A stretch of DNA of 64,000 nucleotides from CAZSAT01 sp964604675 (GTDB lineage Bacteria > Myxococcota_A > UBA796 > CAJQPC01), in contig CAZSAT010000004.1 in NCBI GenBank assembly GCA_964604675.1, positions 69,383-133,382 of the forward strand, written 5' to 3'. The notes beneath the pieces are model-generated. The model did not search any database. It was not told where the DNA came from and was given only the letters and a program-made list of their open reading frames with translations. Positions 8,900-17,115 of the stretch are shown one piece after another. Positions within the stretch are counted from its first letter, which is position 1. The number at the start of each line of letters is the position of its first letter. A program made the position numbers and the translations under genes.

Positions 8900-10404
8900 G
8901 CTTCGAGCCGGGACGCCGCAGCTTCGAGGACTACCCCGACGCGCTCGACATCGAAGCCGACGTGTGCGTGATCGGCGCCGGCGCCGGGGGCTGTGCCGCG
9001 GCCTGCGCGATCGCCGAGAGCGGCCTCGAGGTGGCGGTGGTCGAAGAGGGCCGCCACTGGCGTCCCGCCGACTTCCGGCCCGACGATCCGCCGTGGGCCC
9101 TGTCGCACCTCTACCAGGAGAAAGGCAGCCGAGCGGCCTTCGGCAACGGTGTCATCCTGGTCAACGGCGGACGCGGGGTGGGCGGTTCCACGCTCTTGAA
9201 CTCGGCCATCTGCTTCAAGACCCCCCGGCCCATCCTCGAGGACTGGGCGTCGCGCGACCTGCCGACGGTCGCGCCCGAGGCCTTCGAGCCACTCCTCGAC
9301 CGCGTCTGGAACACCATCGGCGTGGTGCAGAACCCACCGGCGATCCAGCGCACCAACAACCTGATCTTCAAGGAAGGCGCCGAAGCCCTCGGCCTCAAGG
9401 GCGACTTCCTCTGGCGCAACGCGCCGGGTTGCGTGGGCTGCGGTGTGTGCCAGCTGGGCTGCCCCAGCGGCGGCAAGAACTCGGTGGACCGGACCTTCCT
9501 GTCGCTGGCCATCGGAACGGGACGGTGTGGCGTCTACGCCGACTGCCGCGTCGAGGTGGCCGAGACCGAAGGCGGACAGGTGGTCGCGATCGGCGGCTCG
9601 ACCCTCAGCCCGGACGGCTACACACCCGCAGGCACCTTCCGTGTGAGGGCGAAGCAGTTCCTGGTGTCCGGCGGGCCGGTCGGTTCGCCGCGCTTCCTGA
9701 TGCGCAACGAGCTGTCGGCCAGCGCGCACCTCGGGCAGCACCTCCACCTGCATCCCGCGCTGGGCTTCATCGGCCACTTCCAGAAGGAGGTCGTGCCCTG
9801 GGACGGCGTGAGCCAGGGCTACTACGTGGACCGCTGGGAGCGTGGCTACCTGTTGCAGACGGCCACGGCTCCCCCCGATCAGCTCTTTGCGCTCTTGCCC
9901 CTGAAGCTCGGCCCGGAGATCATGGGTGTGATGGGGGAGGCCCGCCGCCTGGCGCTCGCCGGCGTGCTGGTCCACGACGAGGACTCCGTGGGCTCGGTGA
10001 ACGAGCTGGCCATGCTCTACAGCCTGGGCGGCATGGACCGGCAGCGGCTCCTGCTCGGGGTTCGCGAGGGGCTGCGGGTCTACTTCGCGGCCGGCGCGGA
10101 CTACGTCGTGCCGGCCATCGCAGGTGTGGGACGGATCCGCGACCCCGACGAGATCGACGCGCGCATCCCGCTGGACATCCCAGCCCGAGAGCTCGTCGGA
10201 ATCGCCAGCCATCCCATGGGGACCTGCCGCATGGCGTCCAGCATCGACGAGGGGGTGGTCGACGCTCGCGGACGCGTGTTCGGCTGGGACAACCTCTTCG
10301 TGGCCGACGCGAGCGTGTTTCCGAGTTCCCTCGGGGTGAACCCACAAGTCACGGTCATGGCGATGGGGCTGATGGTGGGCGCAGGCATGGCCGCGCAGGC
10401 CTGA
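8896..10404 (+). CDS. GMC-family flavin oxidoreductase with a cysteine motif
   Basis: About 502 residues. The FAD-binding GAGAGGCAAACAIAESGLEV appears at roughly residue 30, followed by the GMC signature GGRGVGGSTLLNSAICFKTP, and the C-terminal active-site region HPMGTCRM, DARGRVFG and NPQVTVMAMG. It oxidises an alcohol or sugar. A compact Cys motif, CVGCGVCQLGCPSG, near residue 180 resembles that in long-chain alcohol and sterol oxidases of this family. I chose the GTG at 8896 (GTGA overlap with the upstream subunit) over the in-frame GTG at 8881. No signal peptide is present; export with the Tat-bearing subunit is likely. The substrate is unknown. Confidence 0.92.
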   Translation: MSFEPGRRSFEDYPDALDIEADVCVIGAGAGGCAAACAIAESGLEVAVVEEGRHWRPADFRPDDPPWALSHLYQEKGSRAAFGNGVILVNGGRGVGGSTLLNSAICFKTPRPILEDWASRDLPTVAPEAFEPLLDRVWNTIGVVQNPPAIQRTNNLIFKEGAEALGLKGDFLWRNAPGCVGCGVCQLGCPSGGKNSVDRTFLSLAIGTGRCGVYADCRVEVAETEGGQVVAIGGSTLSPDGYTPAGTFRVRAKQFLVSGGPVGSPRFLMRNELSASAHLGQHLHLHPALGFIGHFQKEVVPWDGVSQGYYVDRWERGYLLQTATAPPDQLFALLPLKLGPEIMGVMGEARRLALAGVLVHDEDSVGSVNELAMLYSLGGMDRQRLLLGVREGLRVYFAAGADYVVPAIAGVGRIRDPDEIDARIPLDIPARELVGIASHPMGTCRMASSIDEGVVDARGRVFGWDNLFVADASVFPSSLGVNPQVTVMAMGLMVGAGMAAQA

Positions 10405-10447
10405 TCTCGTTACTCGCGGCGGCCATCCCCTGTACGGAGATCGTCCC

Positions 10448-11062
10448 ATGTCCGAGCCCAAGTCTCAGAACATCTTCTGGCACGGCGCCAACGTCACCCA
10501 CGAGGAGCGCGAAGAGCTGCTCGGCCAGAAGGGCTGCGTGCTCTGGTTCACCGGCCTCTCGGGCAGCGGCAAGAGCACCGTGGCGCGCAAGGTCGAGGAG
10601 CTGCTGCTGAAGCGCGGCCTCACCTGCTACGCCCTCGACGGCGACAACCTGCGCATGGGCCTGAACAAGAACCTCGGCTTCTCGCCCGAGGACCGCACGG
10701 AGAACATCCGTCGCGTCGGTGAGGTCGCCAAGCTCTTCGCGGACTCCGGGGCGGTCACCACCTGCAGCTTCATCAGCCCCTACCGGGCCGGTCGCGACGC
10801 CAACCGCGGCATCGTGCCCGACGGCCGCTACATCGAGGTGTTCGTGGACACCCCGCTGGCCGTCTGCGAAGCCCGCGATCCCAAGGGTCTCTACGCCAAG
10901 GCGCGCGCCGGCGTGATCCCCAACTTCACCGGCATCAGCGCCCCCTACGAGGCCCCGGAGAACGCGGAGATCGTGCTCAAGACCGATGGCGTCTCGGTCG
11001 AGGACTCGGCTGGCGAGGTCATCAACTACCTCACGGCCAAGGGCTTCATCCCCGGCGAGTGA
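10448..11062 (+). CDS. cysC: Adenylylsulfate kinase
   Basis: A 204-residue APS kinase, which phosphorylates adenylyl sulfate to PAPS for sulfation or assimilation. Visible motifs are the P-loop GLSGSGKST, LDGDNLRMGLNKNLGFSPEDR, the SFISPYRAGRD segment, and DPKGLYAKARAG with FTGISAPYE. Length matches the stand-alone enzyme. GGAG at 10436-10439 precedes the ATG. It sits 43 bp after the GMC gene and just before hspQ; no ATP sulfurylase or PAPS reductase gene is in the window. An arylsulfotransferase-like gene is at the far right edge, but no link to it is implied. Confidence 0.96.
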   Translation: MSEPKSQNIFWHGANVTHEEREELLGQKGCVLWFTGLSGSGKSTVARKVEELLLKRGLTCYALDGDNLRMGLNKNLGFSPEDRTENIRRVGEVAKLFADSGAVTTCSFISPYRAGRDANRGIVPDGRYIEVFVDTPLAVCEARDPKGLYAKARAGVIPNFTGISAPYEAPENAEIVLKTDGVSVEDSAGEVINYLTAKGFIPGE

Positions 11063-11139
11063 GGCTGCCTCCGGAGGGCGCGGCGTCAGCCGTCGCCGTG
11101 CCCTCTGTAGTAGGCTCGGAAGCCGAGGCGTCGGCATCC

Positions 11140-11445
11140 GTGGCGAAGTACCGATACGGCCAGATCGTGCATCACAAGACCTTCGACTACCGGGGGGTCG
11201 TGGTGGACGTGCATCCGCAGTTCCAAGGCACCGAGGAGTGGTACGACCGCGCCACGCGGACGGAGCCGCCGAAGGATCAGCCCTGGTACGAGGTGCTGGT
11301 GCACGACAAGGGTGTGGAGACCTACGTCGCCCAGGAGAACCTGGAGCCCGACGACACCCAGGACCCGGTGGAACACCCCCTCGTGAGGGTGTTCTTCAAC
11401 GAGTTCTCCGACGGCACCTACAAGGTCTCGGGGCTCACGAACTAG
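11140..11445 (+). CDS. hspQ: HspQ/YccV-like heat-shock protein
   Basis: About 101 residues from the GTG at 11140. The sequence KYRYGQIVHHKTFDYRGVV, then WYDRATRTEPPKDQPWYEVLV, then YVAQENLEPD is characteristic of the HspQ (YccV, hemimethylated-DNA-binding-like) family, linked in E. coli to DnaA regulation and Lon-mediated turnover. An in-frame GTG at 11059 would add 27 residues unlike the family and overlap cysC, so I reject it. The gene is followed directly by a long hairpin. Confidence 0.85.
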   Translation: MAKYRYGQIVHHKTFDYRGVVVDVHPQFQGTEEWYDRATRTEPPKDQPWYEVLVHDKGVETYVAQENLEPDDTQDPVEHPLVRVFFNEFSDGTYKVSGLTN

Positions 11446-11478
11446 CGTGGGGGCTGCGCTCCACGCGCAGCCCCCACG
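11446..11478 (+). terminator. Long GC hairpin directly after hspQ
   Basis: A perfect 14-bp stem (CGTGGGGGCTGCGC with its complement) and a five-base loop start on the base after the hspQ stop codon. There is no T-run. It is probably the transcription end of the cysC-hspQ unit. Confidence 0.6.
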
Positions 11479-11526
11479 CTCCCGCCTCTCTCGCCCTGCG
11501 GGCGTTCGACGGGGCGGTTCCCCTCT

Positions 11527-11574
11527 GAAAGGGGCCCCTCGATGGGCCCCCTTTCGCGTGCCCGTCGGGCACGC
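11527..11574. terminator. Two further hairpins between convergent genes
   Basis: Two adjacent stems lie in the 192-bp convergent gap. One is GAAAGGGGCCC (11527-11537) pairing with GGGCCCCCTTTC (11544-11555, one bulged C). The other is GCGTGCCC (11556-11563) with GGGCACGC (11567-11574). Read on the minus strand they follow the CoaB-like gene and may terminate it. The rest of the gap shows nothing I can identify. Confidence 0.45.
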
Positions 11575-11637
11575 TGAACCCCCACCGCCGAGGCTGCTGG
11601 CGGCCCGCTACCGCCGGGCGCTGCGCGGCACAGGCTC

Positions 11638-12246
11638 CTAGTCGGACCGGAGCGCGTCGATCCTCTTGGCGAGCGCCTCGAGGGCCTCTTGCCGGGTGGC
11701 GAAGGGCGTGAACGACGCCCCGTCGGCCAGCGCGCACGTCGCGTCGAGATCGCCGATGACGTTGCAGAAGACCGCCACGGCTCCCGTCCGGTCCATGAGC
11801 GCGCGCGCGATGCGCTCGAGCTCGGACGGGGTGGTGCCCGGCGCGGCCGCCTTGAAGCCGACCAGGCGGCAGCCCGGATCCCAACCGAGCACGTGGTCGA
11901 TGACCTTCGGGGTCGGGGTGAGGGTGAGCGTGAGCGCCGGCTGGCCGCTCGGAATCTTCGACGCGTCCGCGGCGACCTCGTAGTCACCCACCGCCGCTGC
12001 GTGCACGACCACCCCACCGGGATGCGCTCGGACCCAGCGCTCCATGCGCGCCAGGAGGTCGCGCGTGCTCCCGAAGGGCTGTCCGTTCCCGGTCCGCAGC
12101 AGCGCCTCCGGGCTGCCCAGCAGATCGGCGGGCGCGAGGCGGTCCGCGAGCCACGCCCCGGTGCCGCCGCTGGAGCACGCCGACAGGTAGCGCATGGCGT
12201 CGACCGGGTTCCGCGTCGCGCCGGCTGTGACCAACAGGGGCCTCAT
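11638..12246 (-). CDS. Stand-alone CoaB-like (phosphopantothenoylcysteine ligase) protein
   Basis: A 202-residue protein matching only the C-terminal synthetase half of CoaBC: LLVTAGATRNPVDAMRYLSACSSGGTG at the N-terminus (nucleotide-binding start, usually TAGPTREPID..SNRSSGKMG), VVVHAAAVGDYEV (usually KAAAVADY), KVIDHVLG and LVGFKAA. CoaB joins cysteine to phosphopantothenate in coenzyme A synthesis. The decarboxylase half (CoaC) is absent and the C-terminal motif is diverged (FCNVIGD). It may be the organism's CoaB with CoaC encoded elsewhere, or a paralogue with another role. It is divergent from the metalloprotease gene. Confidence 0.78.
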   Translation of the reverse strand: MRPLLVTAGATRNPVDAMRYLSACSSGGTGAWLADRLAPADLLGSPEALLRTGNGQPFGSTRDLLARMERWVRAHPGGVVVHAAAVGDYEVAADASKIPSGQPALTLTLTPTPKVIDHVLGWDPGCRLVGFKAAAPGTTPSELERIARALMDRTGAVAVFCNVIGDLDATCALADGASFTPFATRQEALEALAKRIDALRSD

Positions 12247-12271
12247 CGCATCCCTCTATCGTGCTACGTCC

Positions 12272-15200
12272 ATGTGCTGGACGACGGGATCGACGATGCT
12301 CTTGCTGCTCACCCTCGGGTTTCTTCCACCGGAAGCGGTCGAAGCCCCTCCCCTGACCCTTGCAAGGTTGGCCCGCACACCCGCGGTCCAGGGGGCGCTG
12401 AACGGGCGGTCCGACGTGGCGGGGTTCCGCGACCGCTGGGGCGTGACGTGGCTGCGGTGGGACGAACGGAACAGCACGCCCAGGGCCTTCCTTGCCGAAG
12501 GCATCCCAGCCGCCGAGGTGGACGAGCTGGTGGACGAGCTGGCTGGCATCGCCGGGATCGACCCCGGGGACCTGGTGCTGAGCGGAACCACCGAACGCGG
12601 CGACCGGATCGGCTGGCACTACGTGCAGACCCACGAGGGCGCGCTCGTCGAGCACGCATGGCTCGATCTCGTCGGGCAGCACGGCCGGGTCACCGGCGGT
12701 TTCTCGTCGCTCCATCGCCCGCGCCTCCCGGGGCCTCCCGAGGCCGACGAGGTGGTCCTCCCGCTCGAGGGCGACGGCCTGAGGTACGCGTGGGCCCGAT
12801 CCTACGACCAGGACGACGAGCGCGTGTTCGTTGCCCGCGATGGCCGCGAGCTGCTTCGGTACTCCCTTCGGCACTACCTCGACATCACCGCGAACGAGCG
12901 CACGGTCGGCGACCCGCTCGCGACGTGGCCGGCGAGGGACGTGCAGCTCAGCAACGACGGCGGCGTCGGCAACACCGACGACTTCGGAAACGCGAGCCTG
13001 GCCGCGCCCTACGACGTGCGGCTGCAGGGCCAGTACCTCGAGGTGAAGGAGTCCGCCGACGGGACCGCCACAGCCTACGGGGTGGAGGACGAGGTGGTCG
13101 ACGCCGAGGTGGATGTCACGCACGCAGCCTCCGTGAGCCAGGTGCACTTCCACGTCGTGAGGGACTGGCTCGAGGAGCGCTGGCCGGAGCACACGTGGTT
13201 GCCCAGCCGTGTGCCGTCCACCGTGAACATCGCCTCGTCGAGCTGCAACGCCTACTACACCGGCGGCACGATCAACTTCTACGTGGGCGAGGAGGGTCGC
13301 TGCAACAACCTCGGCGAGATCGCCGATGTCGTCTACCACGAGTACGGGCACGGCCTGCACACCTACATCCTGGAGGGAGGCTCGTTCGCGAGCGACATCT
13401 CGGAGGGGAGCGCCGACTATGTGTCGGCCACCATCAACGATGACCCGGTGCTCGCTCCGAACGCTGGTGCCGACGGCGGGGCCATCCGGGAGCTCGACAC
13501 CGACAAGCGCTACCCGGAGGACCAGAACGGCGAGGTGCACAACGACGGCCTCATCTGGGGCTCGTTCCTCTGGAACCTGCGTGAGCAGTGGTCGAGCACC
13601 TACGGCGACGAGGACGGCGTGTACGCCACCGACATGCTCTTCCTCGAGGCGCTGTCCATGGGACCGGCGATGACCGACCTCTTCGAGGCCGTCGTGCTCG
13701 CCGACGACGACAACGGCGACCTCGCCGACGGCACACCGCATCTCTGCGAGCTCGTCGAGCTGCTGGGGCGTCATGGTCTCGCGGACGAGCTGGGGCTGGT
13801 GATTCCCGAGCACACGCCCGTCGACCACCAGGGCAGCGCGCAGGACGGCTATGAGGCGGCCTTCACCCTGCAGAACGTCACCGACGACTGCGGAGCCTTC
13901 GACCCGGACTCGGCGCAGCTCCACTACACGGTGGACCCGGACCTCGACGCGTCGCTCGCCGAGCTCAGCTTCGAGACCGTGGCCGCCACGCGTGTCGACG
14001 AGAGCTACACCGCCGTCATCCCGCGCCAGTTCCCGGGATCGGTGGTGGCCTACTACCTGAGCTGGAGCTCGTATGGCGAGGCCGGCGACAGCGGCCTGTT
14101 GCCCGTCGAGCCGGTCACCGAGACGACCCACGGCGGGCGCACGGACCAGCTCTACGTGTTCACGGTGGGTGACCGGGAGGCGCTCTGGTGCGACGACTTC
14201 GAGTCGGGCTGGGGGGACTGGACGCACGGCACGGGGCTGCCCCTGTCGTCCACCTCCGGCGACGGCGATCAGTGGGAGCTGGGCGAGCCCACGGGCACTG
14301 GGACCTTCGACCCCGGTGAGGCGTGGAGCGGGTCCGCCGTGCTGGGAACGGCGTTGGCGGACACCGGGGAGTACGCTGCGAACATGCAGCAGTGGGCGCT
14401 CAGCCCGGCCATCCAGGCTCCGGTCGAGCACAACGCCGACCGCTGGCTGTATGCCCTCGCGACCCGCCGCTGGCTGACCGTCGAGGACGGCTACTTCGAT
14501 CAGGCTCGCATCCAGGTCTACGATGGCGAGCTCGACCCGTCGGACTGGGCCGCCGATTCAGGCTTCGACACCGGCTGGGAGGCACCCCCACCTGCGCTTG
14601 GTGAGACGCTGTGGTCGAACCACGCCACACCCACCTCCGACGGCGCGAGCGAGCACACCTTGGACACCTCCTGGTTCGGTCATGACGTGGACCTGCGCGG
14701 TGTGGTGACACCCGGCGATCCGGTTCGCTTCGCTTGGACCCTCGCGAGCGACGGTGGCCTCGAGTACGGTGGGTGGCACCTCGACGACGTGTGCGTGGTC
14801 ACCCTGGCCGATGTCCCAGGCCACTACCGGGTCCAGGATCTCGCGGTGACCCGCGATGCCGGCGAAGCGTCCGTGAGCTTCACGTGGCCCTTCATGGCTC
14901 CCCTCTACGGCGGCGCGGTGGTGCGCTCGGTCGGTGGGCCGCCCAGCAGCCCGGACGACGGGACCCTGCTCTTGTGGGAGGTCGCTCCGGAGCCCGGTGC
15001 GGAGGTCCTGCTCTCCGACGCCCCTCCGGAGAGCGACGTCTACTATGCGGTGTTCTCTGCGGACGACGAGGACTGGTACCTCGACACGGTGGAGAACGAG
15101 AACCTCGTCCTGTCGTTGCTCGACGCCGACGCTCCAAGCGACTCCGACGACCCCGCGGCCACGGACACCGGGTCCGAAGGCGTGCACGGCGCGGCGGACC

Positions 15201-15322
15201 TTGCGGCCTTCCGGCCCGAACCCGACTGCGCCTGCGCGACGGGCGCGGCCGGCGCCGCGTGGACCCTTCCCTGGTTGGCCGGGTTGGTCGCCACGCGTCG
15301 CCGCCGTGTAGCCTCCCGGTGA
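12272..15322 (+). CDS. Large secreted gluzincin-type metalloprotease with MYXO-CTERM-like tail
   Basis: About 1,016 residues. A short leader (MLLLLTLGFLPPEAVEA, from the second ATG at 12296) precedes a propeptide-like region. The catalytic centre is VVYHEYGHGLH (HExxH) with the third ligand in ISEGSADYVS about 30 residues on, the spacing of M4/M36-type zinc proteases. NDGLIWGSFLWNLREQ follows. The C-terminal half looks like beta-sandwich adhesion/CUB-like domains rich in Trp and Asp. The tail DCACATG, a hydrophobic segment and ATRRRRVASR is a MYXO-CTERM-type sorting signal for surface anchoring. The stop codon overlaps the ribosome site of the next gene. Start 12272 or 12296 cannot be separated. 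Confidence 0.85.
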   Translation: MCWTTGSTMLLLLTLGFLPPEAVEAPPLTLARLARTPAVQGALNGRSDVAGFRDRWGVTWLRWDERNSTPRAFLAEGIPAAEVDELVDELAGIAGIDPGDLVLSGTTERGDRIGWHYVQTHEGALVEHAWLDLVGQHGRVTGGFSSLHRPRLPGPPEADEVVLPLEGDGLRYAWARSYDQDDERVFVARDGRELLRYSLRHYLDITANERTVGDPLATWPARDVQLSNDGGVGNTDDFGNASLAAPYDVRLQGQYLEVKESADGTATAYGVEDEVVDAEVDVTHAASVSQVHFHVVRDWLEERWPEHTWLPSRVPSTVNIASSSCNAYYTGGTINFYVGEEGRCNNLGEIADVVYHEYGHGLHTYILEGGSFASDISEGSADYVSATINDDPVLAPNAGADGGAIRELDTDKRYPEDQNGEVHNDGLIWGSFLWNLREQWSSTYGDEDGVYATDMLFLEALSMGPAMTDLFEAVVLADDDNGDLADGTPHLCELVELLGRHGLADELGLVIPEHTPVDHQGSAQDGYEAAFTLQNVTDDCGAFDPDSAQLHYTVDPDLDASLAELSFETVAATRVDESYTAVIPRQFPGSVVAYYLSWSSYGEAGDSGLLPVEPVTETTHGGRTDQLYVFTVGDREALWCDDFESGWGDWTHGTGLPLSSTSGDGDQWELGEPTGTGTFDPGEAWSGSAVLGTALADTGEYAANMQQWALSPAIQAPVEHNADRWLYALATRRWLTVEDGYFDQARIQVYDGELDPSDWAADSGFDTGWEAPPPALGETLWSNHATPTSDGASEHTLDTSWFGHDVDLRGVVTPGDPVRFAWTLASDGGLEYGGWHLDDVCVVTLADVPGHYRVQDLAVTRDAGEASVSFTWPFMAPLYGGAVVRSVGGPPSSPDDGTLLLWEVAPEPGAEVLLSDAPPESDVYYAVFSADDEDWYLDTVENENLVLSLLDADAPSDSDDPAATDTGSEGVHGAADLAAFRPEPDCACATGAAGAAWTLPWLAGLVATRRRRVASR

Positions 15323-15330
15323 GGAACGAC

Positions 15331-16146
15331 ATGGTCCCAGCTCCCCTTCAAGCTGCGGTCGACGCTCTGCGCGCCCGCTTCGGTCCGCCGCCCGTGGCCG
15401 GTCTCGTGCTCGGCAGCGGGCTCGGTGGCCTGGTCTCGCAGCTCGAGAACGCCGACGGCGCTCCGTACGAGGAGCTGGGCCTGCCGACCACGGGTGTGCC
15501 CGGCCATGCGGGCAAGCTGGTCGTGGGGGAGCTCGGCGGAGCCCGCGTGGCCATGTTGTCGGGCCGGAAGCACCTCTACGAGGGGTGTGCACCGGCCGAG
15601 GTGGTGCGGGCGGTGCGCGCGCTCTCGCTCTGGGGCGCTGAGCGTGTGGTGCTCACAAGCGCCGTCGGGGGCATCGCCGACGGTCTGGTGCCCGGCGAGC
15701 TGCTCCTGGTCGAAGACCACCTCAACTTCACCGGGCACAACCCCCTGCGAGGACCGAACGTCGACGCCCTCGGAGCACGCTTTCCGGACCTGGGCAACGC
15801 CTACGATCGCGGCCTGCGTGCCGAGGCCCTGTCCGTGGGCCGCGAGCTCGGCGTGGCCTTGCACACCGGCGTGCTCGCGGCGATGCCCGGTCCGTCCTAC
15901 GAGACCCCCGCGGAGATCCGCATGCTGGCCACCTTGGGAGCTTCGGTCGTCGGCATGTCGGCCGTTCCAGAGGCGATCGCCCTGGCCCACCTCGGCACGC
16001 CTCTGCTCGCCATCGGGCTGGTGTCCAACCGCGCTGCGGGGCTGTCGGACGGGCCGCTGTCCCACGAGGAGGTCACCGAGGCCGCGGCGATGGCGGGGCA
16101 GCGCCTGGCGTCCGTGCTGCGTGAGCTGGTGTCGCGATGGTCCTGA
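15331..16146 (+). CDS. punA: Purine nucleoside phosphorylase
   Basis: A 271-residue trimeric-class phosphorylase that converts purine nucleosides and phosphate to base and ribose-1-phosphate. Motifs: GLVLGSGLGGL (phosphate loop), GRKHLYEGC, LTSAVGGI, FTGHNPLRGPN, AMPGPSYETPAEIRML and the purine-binding VGMSAVPEAIAL with SNRAAG. GAGGA upstream of the ATG overlaps the stop of the protease gene. It is the first gene of a salvage operon and overlaps cdd by ten bases. Confidence 0.95.
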   Translation: MVPAPLQAAVDALRARFGPPPVAGLVLGSGLGGLVSQLENADGAPYEELGLPTTGVPGHAGKLVVGELGGARVAMLSGRKHLYEGCAPAEVVRAVRALSLWGAERVVLTSAVGGIADGLVPGELLLVEDHLNFTGHNPLRGPNVDALGARFPDLGNAYDRGLRAEALSVGRELGVALHTGVLAAMPGPSYETPAEIRMLATLGASVVGMSAVPEAIALAHLGTPLLAIGLVSNRAAGLSDGPLSHEEVTEAAAMAGQRLASVLRELVSRWS

Positions 16147-16571
16147 CGGAGACCCACCGCCAGGACCTGGTGCGGGAGGCCCTCGAGGCGCGCAAGCTCG
16201 CGTTCGCCCCGTACAGCGGCTTCGCGGTGGGGGCTGCGGTCCTCACAGCCGACGGGCGCACGTTCAGCGGGTGCAACGTGGAGGTGTCCAGCTACTCGCA
16301 CTCGTGCTGTGCGGAGCGTGTCGCGGTGTTCAAGGCCGTGAGCGAGGGCGCGCGGCAGATCGTGGCCTGCGCCGTGGTCACCGACACCGCGCCGCCGGTG
16401 GGGCCGTGCGGTGCCTGCCGGCAGGTGCTCAGTGACTTCGGCGTCGCCGCCGTGTTGTGGTTGGCCAACGGTGACGGCGCGTGCCGCGAGGTCGCCCTGT
16501 CCGAGCTGCTGCCCGAAGCCTTCCGTCCGGCCGAGGTGCTCGACCACATCAAGAAGGCGCACCAGGGCTAG
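16137..16571 (+). CDS. cdd: Cytidine deaminase
   Basis: A 144-residue zinc hydrolase that deaminates cytidine/deoxycytidine to uridine. Zinc ligands and the catalytic Glu are visible in HSCCAERVAVF and PVGPCGACRQVLSDF; the N-terminal FAPYSGFAVGAAVL and GCNVEVSSYSHS bind nucleoside. It starts within the last codons of the purine nucleoside phosphorylase gene, so translation is coupled, and is followed four bases later by a P-loop kinase gene. Confidence 0.97.
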   Translation: MVLTETHRQDLVREALEARKLAFAPYSGFAVGAAVLTADGRTFSGCNVEVSSYSHSCCAERVAVFKAVSEGARQIVACAVVTDTAPPVGPCGACRQVLSDFGVAAVLWLANGDGACREVALSELLPEAFRPAEVLDHIKKAHQG

Positions 16572-16575
16572 CACG

Positions 16576-17115
16576 ATGCGGGTCGCAGTCACGGGTTCGG
16601 CGGGAACGGGCAAGTCGACGCTGGTCGCACGGCTCGGTCGGCGGCTCTCGCTGCCCGTGGTGCCCGAGGGCATGCGCGAGTACCTCGAGCGCACCGGCGT
16701 CGACCTGCACAGCCTCGGGCCCGACGGCCTGCAGGCGCTCGTCCTGGGACTCTGGGAACAACGGCAGGTCGCGGAGCGGCAGTCGGGCTTCGTGGCCGAC
16801 CGCTGTTCGGTGGACTTCGCTGCGTTCTGGCTCTTCTACCGCTTCCACGACGCTCCGGAGTCGGACCGTCACCTGGCCACGTGGGCGGAGCACGCCAGGG
16901 GCTACGACCGGGTCATCCTGCTACCCCACGGCGACATCGAGCTCGCCGCCGACGGCATTCGGAGCAGCAACCACCTCGTGCAGCTGCACGTGCAGCTGCT
17001 CATCGAGGGCTTCCTGGCGCGCTTCGTCCCGGGCGGTCGGGTGCTGCGCATGCCGCCGGGCCTCGACGTGCGCGCTCGTGCGGACTGGGCGGTGGACGCG
17101 CTCAGTCGAACGTGA
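16576..17115 (+). CDS. P-loop kinase of the AAA_28 / NadR-like type
   Basis: A 179-residue protein with Walker A VTGSAGTGKSTL at the N-terminus, VVPEGMREYLER, and the FVADRCSVDFAAFWLFY segment resembling the substrate Asp-Arg region of NadR-type ribosylnicotinamide and related nucleoside kinases. Being the third gene of a phosphorylase/deaminase operon, it probably phosphorylates a nucleoside or nicotinamide riboside; the substrate is inference. Its 3' end overlaps the 3' end of the convergent RCC1 gene by 14 bp. Confidence 0.78.
   Translation: MRVAVTGSAGTGKSTLVARLGRRLSLPVVPEGMREYLERTGVDLHSLGPDGLQALVLGLWEQRQVAERQSGFVADRCSVDFAAFWLFYRFHDAPESDRHLATWAEHARGYDRVILLPHGDIELAADGIRSSNHLVQLHVQLLIEGFLARFVPGGRVLRMPPGLDVRARADWAVDALSRT

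Noticed and set aside
11446..11637. Hairpin-rich gap considered as a small RNA gene
   Set aside because: Three stems between convergent genes are better explained as terminators; no promoter-like sequence is visible.
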